A stretch of DNA of 64,000 bases from Parietichytrium sp. I65-24A (GCA_012862575.1 BLSF01000083.1:69288-133287); one strand, 5' to 3'. Positions 53,637-63,654 are shown, counted from the first letter of the stretch. The notes: generated by a model not told the origin, from the sequence alone. Numbers and translations: made by a program.

Positions 53637-54522
53637 CTTGCCGTCTTGGTCTGTTTGAATTGACTGACTCCCGTGTCTCTCCTCGTTCGAAGCTCCCGAC
53701 CTGTCCGCTTTCAAGCAACGTGAAGTTCTCGTTCTCCCGCACGAACGCACCACACTCGCGCCAACCATCTAAATTCTTCTGTTCTGAATTTCTGCTCCAC
53801 ACACTCTCTACGCTTCCGCCAATGGCTTGCTTAGCTGCTTTCCTACCGACAGCCTACCCCTCCCCGCTCATAGGCATCAAAAATTCAAGACTCTATTAGA
53901 GCTATGGATAAGTACTCCAATAAACAAATGTTTCTTTGCGGTATTCTCAAGACTTATTTATGGTTTGACATGAGCAGGACGATAAGCTCCTCAGTGATAC
54001 CCAGGTAGGAAAACATAAGGAACGAAAAGGATCAAACGGAGATGGGACTTTGTTTGAACGTTGGAGTACCTAAGCATTCGTAAGCAGTGGCACTACTGGG
54101 AATGGGACCGTCATTAGTGAGTCGCACATTTTCGAGACGTCTTTTAGAAAGCAGTGAGCAAGGATGATGAACAAGGAAAGCAAGGAGAGGAGCACGGGCG
54201 CCGCAACTCACTCCAAACAGTCAGCACTGCTACCGACGTGAGTGAGCCTACAGTACATGCATCGTACAGGCCTAGGCCCTGCCTGGCATTTGCCTCTTGA
54301 CTCTCTTGACTGTGCATTCTTTTTCATCAGACTCGAAACTTCAGAGTTGACGTAGGTAAAGGTGGGCTCCGCAAGTTGGGGAGTGACGCAGGAGCGAGAA
54401 CAATCGTCGTTGAATTGGTGGATTCGAAGGGGAGGCTTGCAAGACCTGAACGGCGTGCTGTGGCTGAAAGCAAACATTGACAAAACGACAACGCTCGAGG
54501 AATCTGGAGCAGAACGGCGAAG
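53637..54522. promoter_or_regulatory. Divergent promoter spacer between RRP41 and Kintoun genes
   Basis: About 0.89 kb between head-to-head starts (0.75 kb if RRP41 starts at 53768). It must include both promoters. No recognised motif. The Kintoun start has purines before it (GGCGAAGATG). Confidence 0.5.
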
Positions 54523-56421
54523 ATGGGGGACGATAGGCCAGCGCAAAGAATGGCGGACATGCCTGACGAGGTGTTCAATAGCTATCTTAAAGAAGCAATG
54601 GAGAAAGGTGGCTCGCAACTCAAGCTAACGCAGGCAGAACAAGACAACTTCGTCAATGCAATGAAGCAGCCGGAGTTTACGAAGCTCATGAAGGAGTACA
54701 TGGACGAGATCAGCGATCCCAAGAACAGGGCTGAGCAAGAAGCTTATTTGAAACAGTTGGAAGCAGAGAACAAAGTGCCAGGTCACATGAAGCTTGTGCA
54801 CCCTGTCGCTGGCTTTTGCGTCAAGGTGAAGCGCCTCGAAAGTGCATCCAAAAACAGCACTACGCTTGAAAACAAAGGCAAGCTCTTCATCAACATTTGC
54901 TCAACCGATCAAGTTGAGCAAGCTGCGCCAAAGCGCGAAGGAGGCGGTGTTCATTGGTCTCTTCCGTATTCACTAGGACCCATGCGCCATGAAATGGACA
55001 AGAAAAATGATCCCAGCCCAACTTTCGACTTCGCCATGCATCCCAGTACGGTGGACAAGTGCAAAAAGGATGGCCGTTTCCAGAAAATGGTCATAGATAC
55101 GGCCATCAACGCGGTACAATCGCGTATAGCAGAAGTGATGCCTGGGACCGTGAAACTTGAGGCATCATCTGCGCGAGTGCTTCGCGGTGTTCCTTGCATG
55201 GGTGGCAAGCCGGCGGTTATGCAAATGAGCGTCAAGGGCTCAGCTGAGGAGCAATCAAAGCAGGATTCGGCCTTGAATTCAAAAGCTCCTCCTCAAGTCA
55301 ACAAGGAAGAGAACAAACCCAAACCCACTATTATTCAAGCAATATCCTCTGCGCCTGCACCGGTCAAACCTGCAAATGAGCCTTCTTATCGCATCGTTCA
55401 TCGCGGTCAAATTGACCTCTCAGATTTCGTGAATAAAGGTTACGAAGTATCACAAAGGGCAAGCAAAAGACCGAAGGAGCTGGTTATTCGAGTTCAAGTG
55501 CCGAAGGTGAAGTCGGCAAAATATTTAGATATTGAGACTTCTGCAAATGCCTTCAAGCTTCACACTGTAGACAAGTCCATTGCAGACTACGAGCTGAACC
55601 TTGATTTGCCGTACGCTGTTGACGAAGAGAAGGGCTCAGCGAAATTTGATAAGGAAAAGCGAATCCTGGAGGTGGTATTGCCTCTAAAGCCTCTTGACAA
55701 GGAGGACTTGATTCTTCGAACTGATAGCGCTAGCGAAGAGAAAAGTGTCGCTGAAATGGATTCTAAAAACGCTGCGCCTGTTAGCGATGCGGCTCCTGGG
55801 GACACTGATTTGCCCGACTCGCCAAAAACTCATCTTGAAACAAAAAATGCTCAACTTCCACAGTCTACAGAGAAGCACGACAGATGGGTAGAGAACAAAC
55901 CGGAAGATCAAGGCGCGTCAAGTGAGACTGCTTCAGAAGCGAAACAGGAGGATTTGGAGTTGGCTAGCATTTTAGCAGCAGCGCTCGAGGCGTCTAAACA
56001 GCCTCTTCCAAAGGCCGAGGACTTTGCAGAAATTCACAAACCCGAAACGCCAACACCATCGAGCACAACGGAACCCGCGACTGAAAGTGATCAGCAGGAA
56101 AACAACAATCATGAAAGTGGTTCGCAAACAGTGGCAGAGAAAGAAGAGGAATTCGCACCATCTGAGACTTTTTGTGGAAACCGGCCTGGCTATGCATTCA
56201 AACTTGGTGCGAAAGGATTGGGTTATTACGTCGATACTCCTCCACGGCAACAAATTTATAGGAAGGACATTGCCGCTGAAAAGATGGAAGACAAGAAGGT
56301 AAAACAAAAGGACGCTGAAAATTGCCCAGCGAATTCAAACGAAATTGTGTCCCCGCACTCGGTCCCTCAAAAAGGTAGCCGCCTAGCTCTGCAGAATAGG
56401 GAAATATTCGCTCTTGACTGA
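54523..56421 (+). CDS. KTU: Kintoun-type PIH1-domain dynein arm assembly factor
   Basis: A single exon of 632 residues. The PIH1 domain spans about 60-250: ISDPKNRAEQEAYLKQLE, HPVAGFCVKVK, GKLFINICSTDQVEQ and WSLPYSLGPMRHEMDKKN (the WSLPYS block is typical of Kintoun) and FDFAMHPSTVD. A PIH1-CS-like beta domain follows (about 320-390). The C-terminus has FCGNRPGYAFKLGAKGLGYYVD near 555-575, a GxRPGxxFKxGxxGxGYYxD motif found in several flagellar proteins. Kintoun (DNAAF2, PF13) assists cytoplasmic preassembly of axonemal dynein arms with HSP90/R2TP (family knowledge). It therefore implies a flagellated stage. A generic R2TP PIH1D1 is excluded by the extended linker and C-terminal motif. Confidence 0.88.
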   Translation: MGDDRPAQRMADMPDEVFNSYLKEAMEKGGSQLKLTQAEQDNFVNAMKQPEFTKLMKEYMDEISDPKNRAEQEAYLKQLEAENKVPGHMKLVHPVAGFCVKVKRLESASKNSTTLENKGKLFINICSTDQVEQAAPKREGGGVHWSLPYSLGPMRHEMDKKNDPSPTFDFAMHPSTVDKCKKDGRFQKMVIDTAINAVQSRIAEVMPGTVKLEASSARVLRGVPCMGGKPAVMQMSVKGSAEEQSKQDSALNSKAPPQVNKEENKPKPTIIQAISSAPAPVKPANEPSYRIVHRGQIDLSDFVNKGYEVSQRASKRPKELVIRVQVPKVKSAKYLDIETSANAFKLHTVDKSIADYELNLDLPYAVDEEKGSAKFDKEKRILEVVLPLKPLDKEDLILRTDSASEEKSVAEMDSKNAAPVSDAAPGDTDLPDSPKTHLETKNAQLPQSTEKHDRWVENKPEDQGASSETASEAKQEDLELASILAAALEASKQPLPKAEDFAEIHKPETPTPSSTTEPATESDQQENNNHESGSQTVAEKEEEFAPSETFCGNRPGYAFKLGAKGLGYYVDTPPRQQIYRKDIAAEKMEDKKVKQKDAENCPANSNEIVSPHSVPQKGSRLALQNREIFALD

Positions 56422-57402
56422 GTGGTCTCATCTATTACAAAAACAATCGACAAATTGACTTTGCACTCCTCTTCAATTTCTTTCTGGCAAGCTGGCTAAA
56501 TCAGTTTGGTGACTTCATTCACAATTTTGAATTTATGAGTTACAATTCCATTCAGTACAGGGCTCCTCTGACCTCCTCAGTCATCGTATTCGCAGCATTT
56601 AGACAAGATGCAAAGCAGCTGTGTCATCTCTGACTGACAGTGAGTGCTAGCGCACCTTAGACATGCTTCGCGTTACTCGCCGCCCGTTTCCTGTCGCGAC
56701 TGTTGCTCGTCGCTTCGTGCGCTTCTTCGTTACCTCACGATCGGCCTGCTGCGGAAACGCCGGTCGCGATATCAACTCTCCGGTTTTCTTAACAGTTGCG
56801 GGGGGCACTTGCCTTTCCATGATCTTGCGCTTTCCAAGTACGCTCTTCCACAAACCCATCCACTGTTTCGCGTGCATCTGCGCCCTCTCGGAATTTTCGA
56901 TCACGCCCTCAAGCGTCGCAGAGGCCGTGCGTAGGCTATTTGTGGTGCGCTTAAGCGCCTCATTGAACGCAAGAACCTTCGCTGTCTCTTCGTCCAGCTG
57001 CTCGGCGCCCATCGTCTCCGCCACTCCCATATTGGCACCGCTCCAACTGTACGGACTGGCGCAAGCGCTTCGAAACTCAGCCCCGCCTCTCTGCACGGTC
57101 CTCGCGCACACTCCCTGTCTCGGCGGTTACGGCGGTTATGGCGGTTACAGCTGCCTCTGTGTGGCTTGGAGCTCTTGTTTTGGCACACTCTCACTCCTGT
57201 CACTCCTGTCTGTCCTGTCGACCGGCACACTTTCCACTTTCCGTCTTCATTGAACAAGTTGAGTGATTGACTCATTTCATTGTTCGATTGACATGTGAGA
57301 ACAAAGTTAGACAGCGAATAACAGCTGACGAAAAACTACTGTACTCAGTAATAGCACTGGATAGCTCTCAAGTACCTTATTTTGCTTTTTGAATTGCCAC
57401 CG
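56032..57402. repeat. Long duplicated segment, copy A
   Basis: This 1371-nt segment, covering the Kintoun 3' end, the spacer and the Duo1-like gene, recurs at 57723-59084 with four substitutions seen by eye and one 9-nt deletion. Copy A is continuous with the intact Kintoun gene and is the likely genuine location. Confidence 0.9.
56647..57030 (-). CDS. Small coiled-coil protein, possible DASH subunit Duo1-like
   Basis: A 127-residue frame from the first ATG (MGVAETMGAEQL). The middle, NEALKRTTNSLRTASATLEG, VIENSERAQM and QWMGLWKS, follows the Duo1 pattern of heptad-like helix, central N and terminal LW motif. The C-terminus is Lys/Arg-rich (KKRTKRRA..NGRRVTRSMSKVR), suggesting nuclear localisation or microtubule/DNA binding. 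Duo1 is a DASH/Dam1 complex subunit that couples kinetochores to microtubules in fungi, with scattered reports outside fungi (family knowledge). The assignment is by pattern only. It is tail to tail with Kintoun (225 nt) and may be shared with a promoter spacer containing (GCGGTTAYG)3. Confidence 0.55.
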   Translation of the reverse strand: MGVAETMGAEQLDEETAKVLAFNEALKRTTNSLRTASATLEGVIENSERAQMHAKQWMGLWKSVLGKRKIMERQVPPATVKKTGELISRPAFPQQADREVTKKRTKRRATVATGNGRRVTRSMSKVR

Positions 57403-57722
57403 TAGTTAGTGTCACAGTTGGTCAGACATGGTCAGACGCTCTCTTGATTGAGAAATCAATCAACAACTTGATTCTGCTCGACAGAACATGACAGAACGAA
57501 TACGCGCTGCAGAGGCCGGGAGGACTTTGGAACAACTTTGAAAGCAGCAATTCAAGAGCTGCTCCTCCACTGCCTCTATTTAGTAAGGAGGGATCTGGCA
57601 TGCTCTTCTTTTGCGTGGTTTCAAGTGTATCAACACCCGCGTCCCGCAACTTGTTCTGAGAATGCGTTCAAAGTACCGCAACGCTTTCGGAAAGTCCAAA
57701 CGCTGCGAACGCTACGAGGTNG
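57031..57722. other. Spacer upstream of the Duo1-like gene, ending at the first N
   Basis: Contains (GCGGTTAYG)3 at about 57123-57149 and ends in the 25-nt word at 57696-57720, directly before the single N at 57721. It includes copy A up to 57402. No further gene supported. Confidence 0.6.
57696..57720 (+). repeat. 25-nt direct overlap, left copy
   Basis: Identical to 59129-59153. Each copy abuts a single N (57721 and 59128), which suggests contig-end overlap rather than a biological repeat. Confidence 0.95.
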
Positions 57723-58112
57723 ATTCACAAACCCGAAACGCCAACACCATCGAGCACAACGGAACCCGCAACTGAAAGTGATCAGCAGGAAAACAACAAT
57801 CCTGAAAGTGGTTCGCAAACAGTGGCAGAGAAAGAAGAGGAATTCGCACCATCTGAGACTTTTTGTGGAAACCGGCCTGGCTATGCATTCAAACTTGGTG
57901 CGAAAGGATTGGGTTATTACGTCGATACTCCTCCACGGCAACAAATTTATAGGAAGGACATTGCCGCTGAAAAGATGGAAGACAAGAAGGTAAAACAAAA
58001 GGACGCTGAAAATTGCCCAGCGAATTCAAACGAAATTGTGTCCCCGCACTCGGTCCCTCAAAAAGGTAGCCGCCTAGCTCTGCAGAATAGGGAAATATTC
58101 GCTCTTGACTGA
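57723..58112 (+). pseudogene. Kintoun 3' fragment, second copy
   Basis: Repeats the last 129 codons of the Kintoun gene, from within an internal Kintoun codon to the stop at 58110-58112. It has two substitutions relative to the intact copy (a silent one, and His to Pro). There is no start, promoter or upstream domain. It begins immediately after the N at 57721. It is best read as a misplaced allelic contig or a gene fragment, not a functional gene. Confidence 0.85.
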
Positions 58113-58337
58113 GTGGTCTCATCTATTACAAAAACAATCGACAAATTGACTTTGCACTCCTCTTCAATTTCTTTCTGGCAAGCTGGCTAAATCAGTTTGG
58201 TGACTTCATTCACAATTTTGAATTTATGAGTTACAATTCCATTCAGTACAGGGCTCCTCTGACCTCCTCAGTCATCGTATTCGCAGCATTTAGACAAGAT
58301 GCAAAGCAGCTGTGTCATCTCTGACTGACAGTGAGTG

Positions 58338-58721
58338 CTAGCGCACCTTAGACATGCTTCGCGTTACTCGCCGCCCGTTTCCTGTCGCGACTGTTGCTCG
58401 TCGCTTCGTGCGCTTCTTCGTTACCTCACGATCGGCCTGCTGCGGAAACGCCGGTCGCGATATCAACTCTCCGGTTTTCTTAACAGTTGCGGGGGGCACT
58501 TGCCTTTCCATGATCTTGCGCTTTCCAAGTACGCTCTTCCACAAACCCATCCACTGTTTCGCGTGCATCTGCGCCCTCTCGGAATTTTCGATCACGCCCT
58601 CAAGCGTCGCAGAGGCCGTGCGTAGGCTATTTGTGGTGCGCTTAAGCGCCTCATTGAACGCAAGAACCTTCGCTGTCTCTTCGTCCAGCTGCTCGGCGCC
58701 CATCGTCTCCGCCACTCCCAT
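58338..58721 (-). CDS. Duo1-like small protein, second copy
   Basis: Predicted protein identical to the 56647-57030 copy over its 127 residues. It lies inside copy B. If copy B is a misplaced haplotype contig this is the same gene counted twice. Otherwise it is a very recent duplicate with its upstream region also conserved except for a 9-nt deletion. Confidence 0.5.
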   Translation of the reverse strand: MGVAETMGAEQLDEETAKVLAFNEALKRTTNSLRTASATLEGVIENSERAQMHAKQWMGLWKSVLGKRKIMERQVPPATVKKTGELISRPAFPQQADREVTKKRTKRRATVATGNGRRVTRSMSKVR

Positions 58722-59867
58722 ATTGGCACCGCTCCAACTGTACGGACTGGCGCAAGCGCTTCGAAACTCAGCCCCGCCTCTCTGCTCGGTCCTCGCGCAC
58801 ACTCCCTGTCTCGGCGGTTACGGCGGTTATGGCGGTTACAGCTGCCTCTGTGTGGCTTGGAGCTCTTGTTTTGGCACACTCTCACTCCTGTCTGTCCTGT
58901 CGACCGGCACACTTTCCACTTTCCGTCTTCATTGAACAAGTTGAGTGATTGACTCATTTCATTGTTCGATTGACATGTGAGAACAAAGTTAGACAGCGAA
59001 TAACAGCTGACGAAATACTACTGTACTCAGTAATAGCACTGGATAGCTCTCAAGTACCTTATTTTGCTTTTTGAATTGCCACCGATGGCTAATTAGCACG
59101 AGATAGTAAAGAATTCCAGAATCATTGNCCAAACGCTGCGAACGCTACGAGGTCTGCGAACTGCGAAGCGAGTATCCAGGAGATGCCAGGAGCGAATTGG
59201 CCAAGTTGTTCATGTTCATTGTTATCAACATCATCGAGGCTCACAGTCAACTGGTAAACCAAACTGACCTCACCTCATCTCACCTCCGCGATGCACTCGA
59301 GCGATACGTCAGCGCCTCTGTGAATCAATCAATCAAGCGATCAAGGATGATCAAGGCCAGAGACAGTGTCAGTACTACTTGAAAGCCTCATAATACCACC
59401 CAGCGCCACTCTAAGCTCGTCATTGAGAATTTTCTCCCCGCACTGGAAGCACGATACCTCAACCTTCCCTTCTAGCATCATTTAAAGCGCGTCATGGGAC
59501 CGGCACAGTTATCGTGCATGTATTCATCGGCGGGCATACAGTCTTAGCTCTACTGCAGAGAGAGAGCAAGGATATGGACTCTATCAATTGCCCTAAGTAA
59601 TCTTATATCTCCCAGGATCAAGATACATCACAAGTTTGAGAATTGCCATTTGACACATCACTTCGCTGTGGACGTACTACGGAGTGCGCGAGTGAGTGCG
59701 CGCGTTGGGGCAAGTCCGTCGTACGATTGAGGACGACAAAGCAGGTTGCTTCCGCGGTTTTGTGAGATCTACCTTTGATCGTGGCAAAGCGCACAGCTCA
59801 TCAAGCTGCTCGGCAGCCAGAAAGCCTCGCTCGAAGCTCAGGTGAGAAGCGAGGCGAGCCGCTCAAG
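58722..59867. other. Intergenic region upstream of the CD36-family gene
   Basis: About 1.15 kb including the end of copy B, the second N at 59128 and the right copy of the 25-nt overlap. No supported gene between 59154 and 59867. Confidence 0.6.
59129..59153 (+). repeat. 25-nt direct overlap, right copy
   Basis: Identical to 57696-57720. The sequence continues directly after it without repetition of what preceded the first copy. Confidence 0.95.
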
Positions 59868-62555
59868 ATGGGCAGCGAAGGACGCAGAAACTTGCAGTTT
59901 TTGGAGACTGCGTCACCGCAACTGAGTGGAGAAGGGGCTGATGACTTTGGACTCAGGGAAGACTGGATGCTCGGCGGGAACTTCGATGATGCGTACATGT
60001 CGCCGCTCCACTTGCAAGAGCATCTCCGCACAGACCCCGCGTTGCATCGATGCGACTCGTGCGCGTCGCTGGCAGCACCAGAACCCTCACCGTGGCGCCC
60101 AGAAAAAGCGCCCAGCCTGGCGAGATATATGTGTTCGATAAGATGCTGCTCGATCATCGCCGCAGTCTTTGCTATACTAAATTTTTCCATGGCGCTTTTT
60201 CTGCCGCAAGTCTTCAACTATCTCTTGCAGGAAAACCTTCGCGCAAGTCTCGTGGTCGACAGCCCAAGCGCCAAAGGTTTCAGCGGCTTCGTGACGAACG
60301 AAAATGCGACCGACAAAGTGCTCCTGAGCGTGCACGTATTTGATATTGAAAACCCTGAGGACATTCTCCGCGGTTCGAGCCCGGCCGTTGCTCAAAGAGG
60401 GCCCTTTGTTTACGAGATCCGAATCGATCGCTACAATCTCACATGGGAAGATGAGGGAGAACTTCTCCGTTCCCGAGATTGGCAATTCTATAAATTTATT
60501 CCGGAGCTCTCGGTGTCTGATGAAAACAACACCTATGTGACTGCCATCAACGTTCCCTTTCTTGGCGCTTATCACACAGTGGTCAAAAAGCTACCTCTGC
60601 TTCTGCGCGAGGCGGCGATGGCGTTTGTTTACAAGCACTACTCGGAGAAGTCACTGTTCACCCAGATTACTGTGCATGAGCTTCTCTTCGGATACCACGA
60701 TAATAATCTGCCGGATTTGCCGCCGCATCAAACAAACTTGGCCGCGCGAGCAGAGCTTTCAGATTTCATCTCAGGACTTCAACGCTCAGGGGCAAACAAT
60801 TTCGACGGATTGGTTCGAAACGTGTCGACATTCGCCCAATTTAGTAGAGAGGTAAAGTTCAACACGGTACACACCGGCAAATACATTCCCCAACTTTTAC
60901 ACGCCTTTCATGCCTTCATGGGAGAGACGGCCAGTACAGTGTGTGTGTCTCTATCGTGTGAGTCCAGCAAGTCTAGAATGGAGCCTCTCTGGGGTAGCGT
61001 CGAGGCAAATTCCATCGGTGGCAGCGATGGGTCTTACTTCCCGGTTGACAAAATTCGGGAGAGGGAGGAGGTGGATTTATTCCTGGTTCCCCTCCGGTCA
61101 AAATGGAAGATGCACGCCATCAAAGATGAGACTAGCAACCTCAAGGTGGACTCGATCAACACTGTTAGGTATGCGCTTCCACCAAACGCTTTCGCAAATG
61201 CGACTGAAAATCCGGCAAATGCTGCGTTTTACATGTTCGGCCGCAGCGGCCTGTTCAATTACACAAGACCAACGAAAGGGATGCCAATGTTCGTGAGTAA
61301 GCCGAATTTTCTCGACGCTGACTCGACGCTCCGCGAGAGTATACAGGGGATGGCGCCAGCGAACAGAGAGGAGCATGATCTTTACTTGCTGTTGCACGAA
61401 GAAACTGGAATTCCGATCCGCTTGTTTCAGCGCTTCCAATTCAACGTTGAGCTCTCTCCACTGCATATTGGTATTCACAAGAAGCTGCTCTCTAAAGTGA
61501 AGCCTGTCGTTCTGCCTCTCTTTTGGCTAGAGATAAAAGAGCAGCTCTCGGAGGAGCACCGCGCAATGTTTCATACATGTGATGTTGCCACTCAACTCGT
61601 GCGAGACGCCCACATTCTCAGCTACGTGATTGGCAGCGTTGCAATTTTGGCAGCCTTTATTAGCTCCTCTGTTCATACAAAACGCGAGGAGAACCAGGAG
61701 CTCAAACGCCGAGAGAGTCGACTTTACCTGGCACTTTTGACGGACACAGGGGACACCACCCCATACTTTCGGCACAATTGGATCGACCGAGAACACATTT
61801 TTCGCCATCCTCACCTGAAGAAGGTGATTTTGGTTGCCTTGATCTCCACCTTTGTCATCAACATGGCAATTGAGCTCTACAGCTTTCGAAATACGCCACG
61901 GATCGGGCTCACGAGTGAGCTTTACCACGCCAAGACTTCGGTTCTGCTTCAGATAATTACCACAACCTCGTTGGTACCTTTGTTTGTGTCTTGGGGTGCG
62001 TGTACAGAAGCTGAAAAAGCCGTTCGTCTTGGAGTAGTACCAACGCTGAACTGGCCATCCTCGCCGAAAAAGTCCTGGGATCCATGGCACTTTTTGCTGG
62101 GCCCTGCCAGCCGACTCGAAAGGTTCTGGCTTATTGCAATTGTAAATGCGGTTTGGTTCTGTGCGCTGTTTGCACCACTTCCGATTTGTACAACTATAGT
62201 ATTGCACAGCTTGGTCGGAATCAACTCGATCAATTCTCAGTGGTTTGCCTTGATGAAAGTATCCTACTGCACTCTGGAGGCAATCGCTGTTCTCGTGCCA
62301 GTGTATCTTAAGGTACTCTCCGGGCCACGCGCTCCTCTCTATGAATATCTTCACGAGGGTTGTTTGGACGGGCGTGCAAATAGAAACGGGATTGAGGATG
62401 ACAGTGCCAGGGAAGGGGCTGAAATATCCTTTCCTGTGCATCCAGACCTTCCCGACCAGGTTGAGAAGCCCCATCGTAACCCAAGTTTATACAGTATGCA
62501 GAGCTACTCGAGCTGCTCCACAGCAAATTCTCCCGCCGTTGCAGCGCAACGCTGA
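59868..62555 (+). CDS. CD36/scavenger receptor class B family protein with extra C-terminal membrane domain
   Basis: A single exon of 895 residues from the first ATG (MGSEGRRNLQ). A cytoplasmic N-terminus (about 90) is followed by a first membrane span at 94-116. The large lumenal region carries VHVFDIENPEDILRG and GPFVYEIR, the N-terminal block of the CD36/LIMP-2 family, and several N-glycosylation-like sites. The canonical second span is near 585-605. Unlike the usual 470-530 residue family members, about 290 further residues follow, with hydrophobic segments near 650, 690, 750 and 790. CD36 proteins bind and move lipids (family knowledge). The ligand here is unknown. The unusual extension is discussed in the findings. 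Confidence 0.85.
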   Translation: MGSEGRRNLQFLETASPQLSGEGADDFGLREDWMLGGNFDDAYMSPLHLQEHLRTDPALHRCDSCASLAAPEPSPWRPEKAPSLARYMCSIRCCSIIAAVFAILNFSMALFLPQVFNYLLQENLRASLVVDSPSAKGFSGFVTNENATDKVLLSVHVFDIENPEDILRGSSPAVAQRGPFVYEIRIDRYNLTWEDEGELLRSRDWQFYKFIPELSVSDENNTYVTAINVPFLGAYHTVVKKLPLLLREAAMAFVYKHYSEKSLFTQITVHELLFGYHDNNLPDLPPHQTNLAARAELSDFISGLQRSGANNFDGLVRNVSTFAQFSREVKFNTVHTGKYIPQLLHAFHAFMGETASTVCVSLSCESSKSRMEPLWGSVEANSIGGSDGSYFPVDKIREREEVDLFLVPLRSKWKMHAIKDETSNLKVDSINTVRYALPPNAFANATENPANAAFYMFGRSGLFNYTRPTKGMPMFVSKPNFLDADSTLRESIQGMAPANREEHDLYLLLHEETGIPIRLFQRFQFNVELSPLHIGIHKKLLSKVKPVVLPLFWLEIKEQLSEEHRAMFHTCDVATQLVRDAHILSYVIGSVAILAAFISSSVHTKREENQELKRRESRLYLALLTDTGDTTPYFRHNWIDREHIFRHPHLKKVILVALISTFVINMAIELYSFRNTPRIGLTSELYHAKTSVLLQIITTTSLVPLFVSWGACTEAEKAVRLGVVPTLNWPSSPKKSWDPWHFLLGPASRLERFWLIAIVNAVWFCALFAPLPICTTIVLHSLVGINSINSQWFALMKVSYCTLEAIAVLVPVYLKVLSGPRAPLYEYLHEGCLDGRANRNGIEDDSAREGAEISFPVHPDLPDQVEKPHRNPSLYSMQSYSSCSTANSPAVAAQR

Positions 62556-62772
62556 GGAGACCCCTTTTTATGTAGTTTTCGTCTTTTGATGTTTCACTTT
62601 ATTATGTGCCTAACTATTAATTTCAGTTTTCTGTTTCAAAATCAACAGAAGGAAAATATGCAGCCATCGTTGTGCTTGTTTACTGTTCTATTTTACAAAA
62701 GAAAAGTTGCATCCTCCCGGCCGGGGAGACGCTGTGGTTCTCATCCGACACTACCTATACGTGGTATCTATC

Positions 62773-63419
62773 TTACATGACGATGCACATTGCCTCGAGC
62801 GCCTTGGTCCGCTCGGCCCCCTCCAGCGTCTCAATGCGTGGATTTTGCCCGAGAGCGTCTCGAAGCAAAGCAGCCCCAGAAGCTTCAAAGTCGTTGGATC
62901 GAAGCGCAAGTGAACGAAGACCGGCATTGAGAGGGATACACTCCGCGATTGCTGCTGCGCCAACGTCTGTGATATAGTTAGCGCTGAGATCAATATCAAT
63001 CAACGTATTATTCCCTTTGAGCGCAGCAGCAATTGCAGAAGCACCGTCATCGCGAATTTGGCACGCGTGCAAGTCGAGCACCTCCAGATGTTGGCATTTC
63101 TCTAGCATCGATGCAAACTCTTTGGCACCATCATCGCCCAAGCTATTCGCCGAAATGTCCAGCGTCTTGATCGAGGGGCACTCCATCACCGCTTCGCAAA
63201 CTAATCTGGCACCCGCTGCCCCGATATTGTTGCAGCTTAGGTCAACCTTTCTCACCTCCTTTCGCCATCGCAACGCAGAAATTCACTTCACCATCAGCCT
63301 CGGCATCACAAGAGAGACGACCACGGCCAGGCACTTACCCCGCTCTCCTTGAGCATGTCCCCGAGCGCAGCGCAGTCAGCGTCTGCCCAAGACCGCAGCG
63401 ACAGCTTAAGCACCTCCAT
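62773..63419 (-). CDS. Leucine-rich repeat protein (ribonuclease-inhibitor type), two exons
   Basis: Exons complement(63339..63419) and complement(62773..63258), 188 residues. The 80-nt intron (GTAAGT to CGAAAG) joins SG to EVRKVDLSCN in phase 0. The protein is built from about five LRR units of the form VRKVDLSCNNIGAAGARLV, IKTLDISANSLGDDGAKEF and LEVLDLHACQIRDDGASAI, the RI-like subclass with alternating long units. No transmembrane, kinase or NACHT domain is attached. RI-like LRR proteins act in protein-protein contacts. No specific role can be assigned. The upstream GA/GAAA microsatellite is more likely related to the divergent right-hand start at 63953. Confidence 0.85.
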
Positions 63420-63654
63420 GTCCGTCCCCTGCTCGCCCCCGTCGCGCCGGATAAGGCCAAACAATCTCGGCAGCCCGCAACCACGCAGACCAGACCCTCT
63501 CCTTCCCCACACCTGCCCCACACCTCCGCGCACCTGCCCCACAACTACCGCAGCTAGCCCTCGCCTCTCTCTCTACTAGACCAGACTCGAGACTCTAGTA
63601 GCTATCCCCAGTATCCCCAGCGCACTTCCAACATCTTCCAACGAGGCTGAGGAA

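Larger units (their letters stand above)
57723..59084. repeat. Long duplicated segment, copy B
   Basis: 1362 nt, nearly identical to 56032-57402. Substitutions seen: two in the Kintoun fragment, one in the Duo1 upstream region and one past it, plus a 9-nt deletion. It is flanked by Ns at 57721 and 59128. The 43 nt after it (59085-59127) match nothing else here. Confidence 0.9.

Noticed and set aside
57538-57993. Frame joining 57538 to copy B
   Set aside because: It runs across the N at 57721 and joins unrelated sequences.
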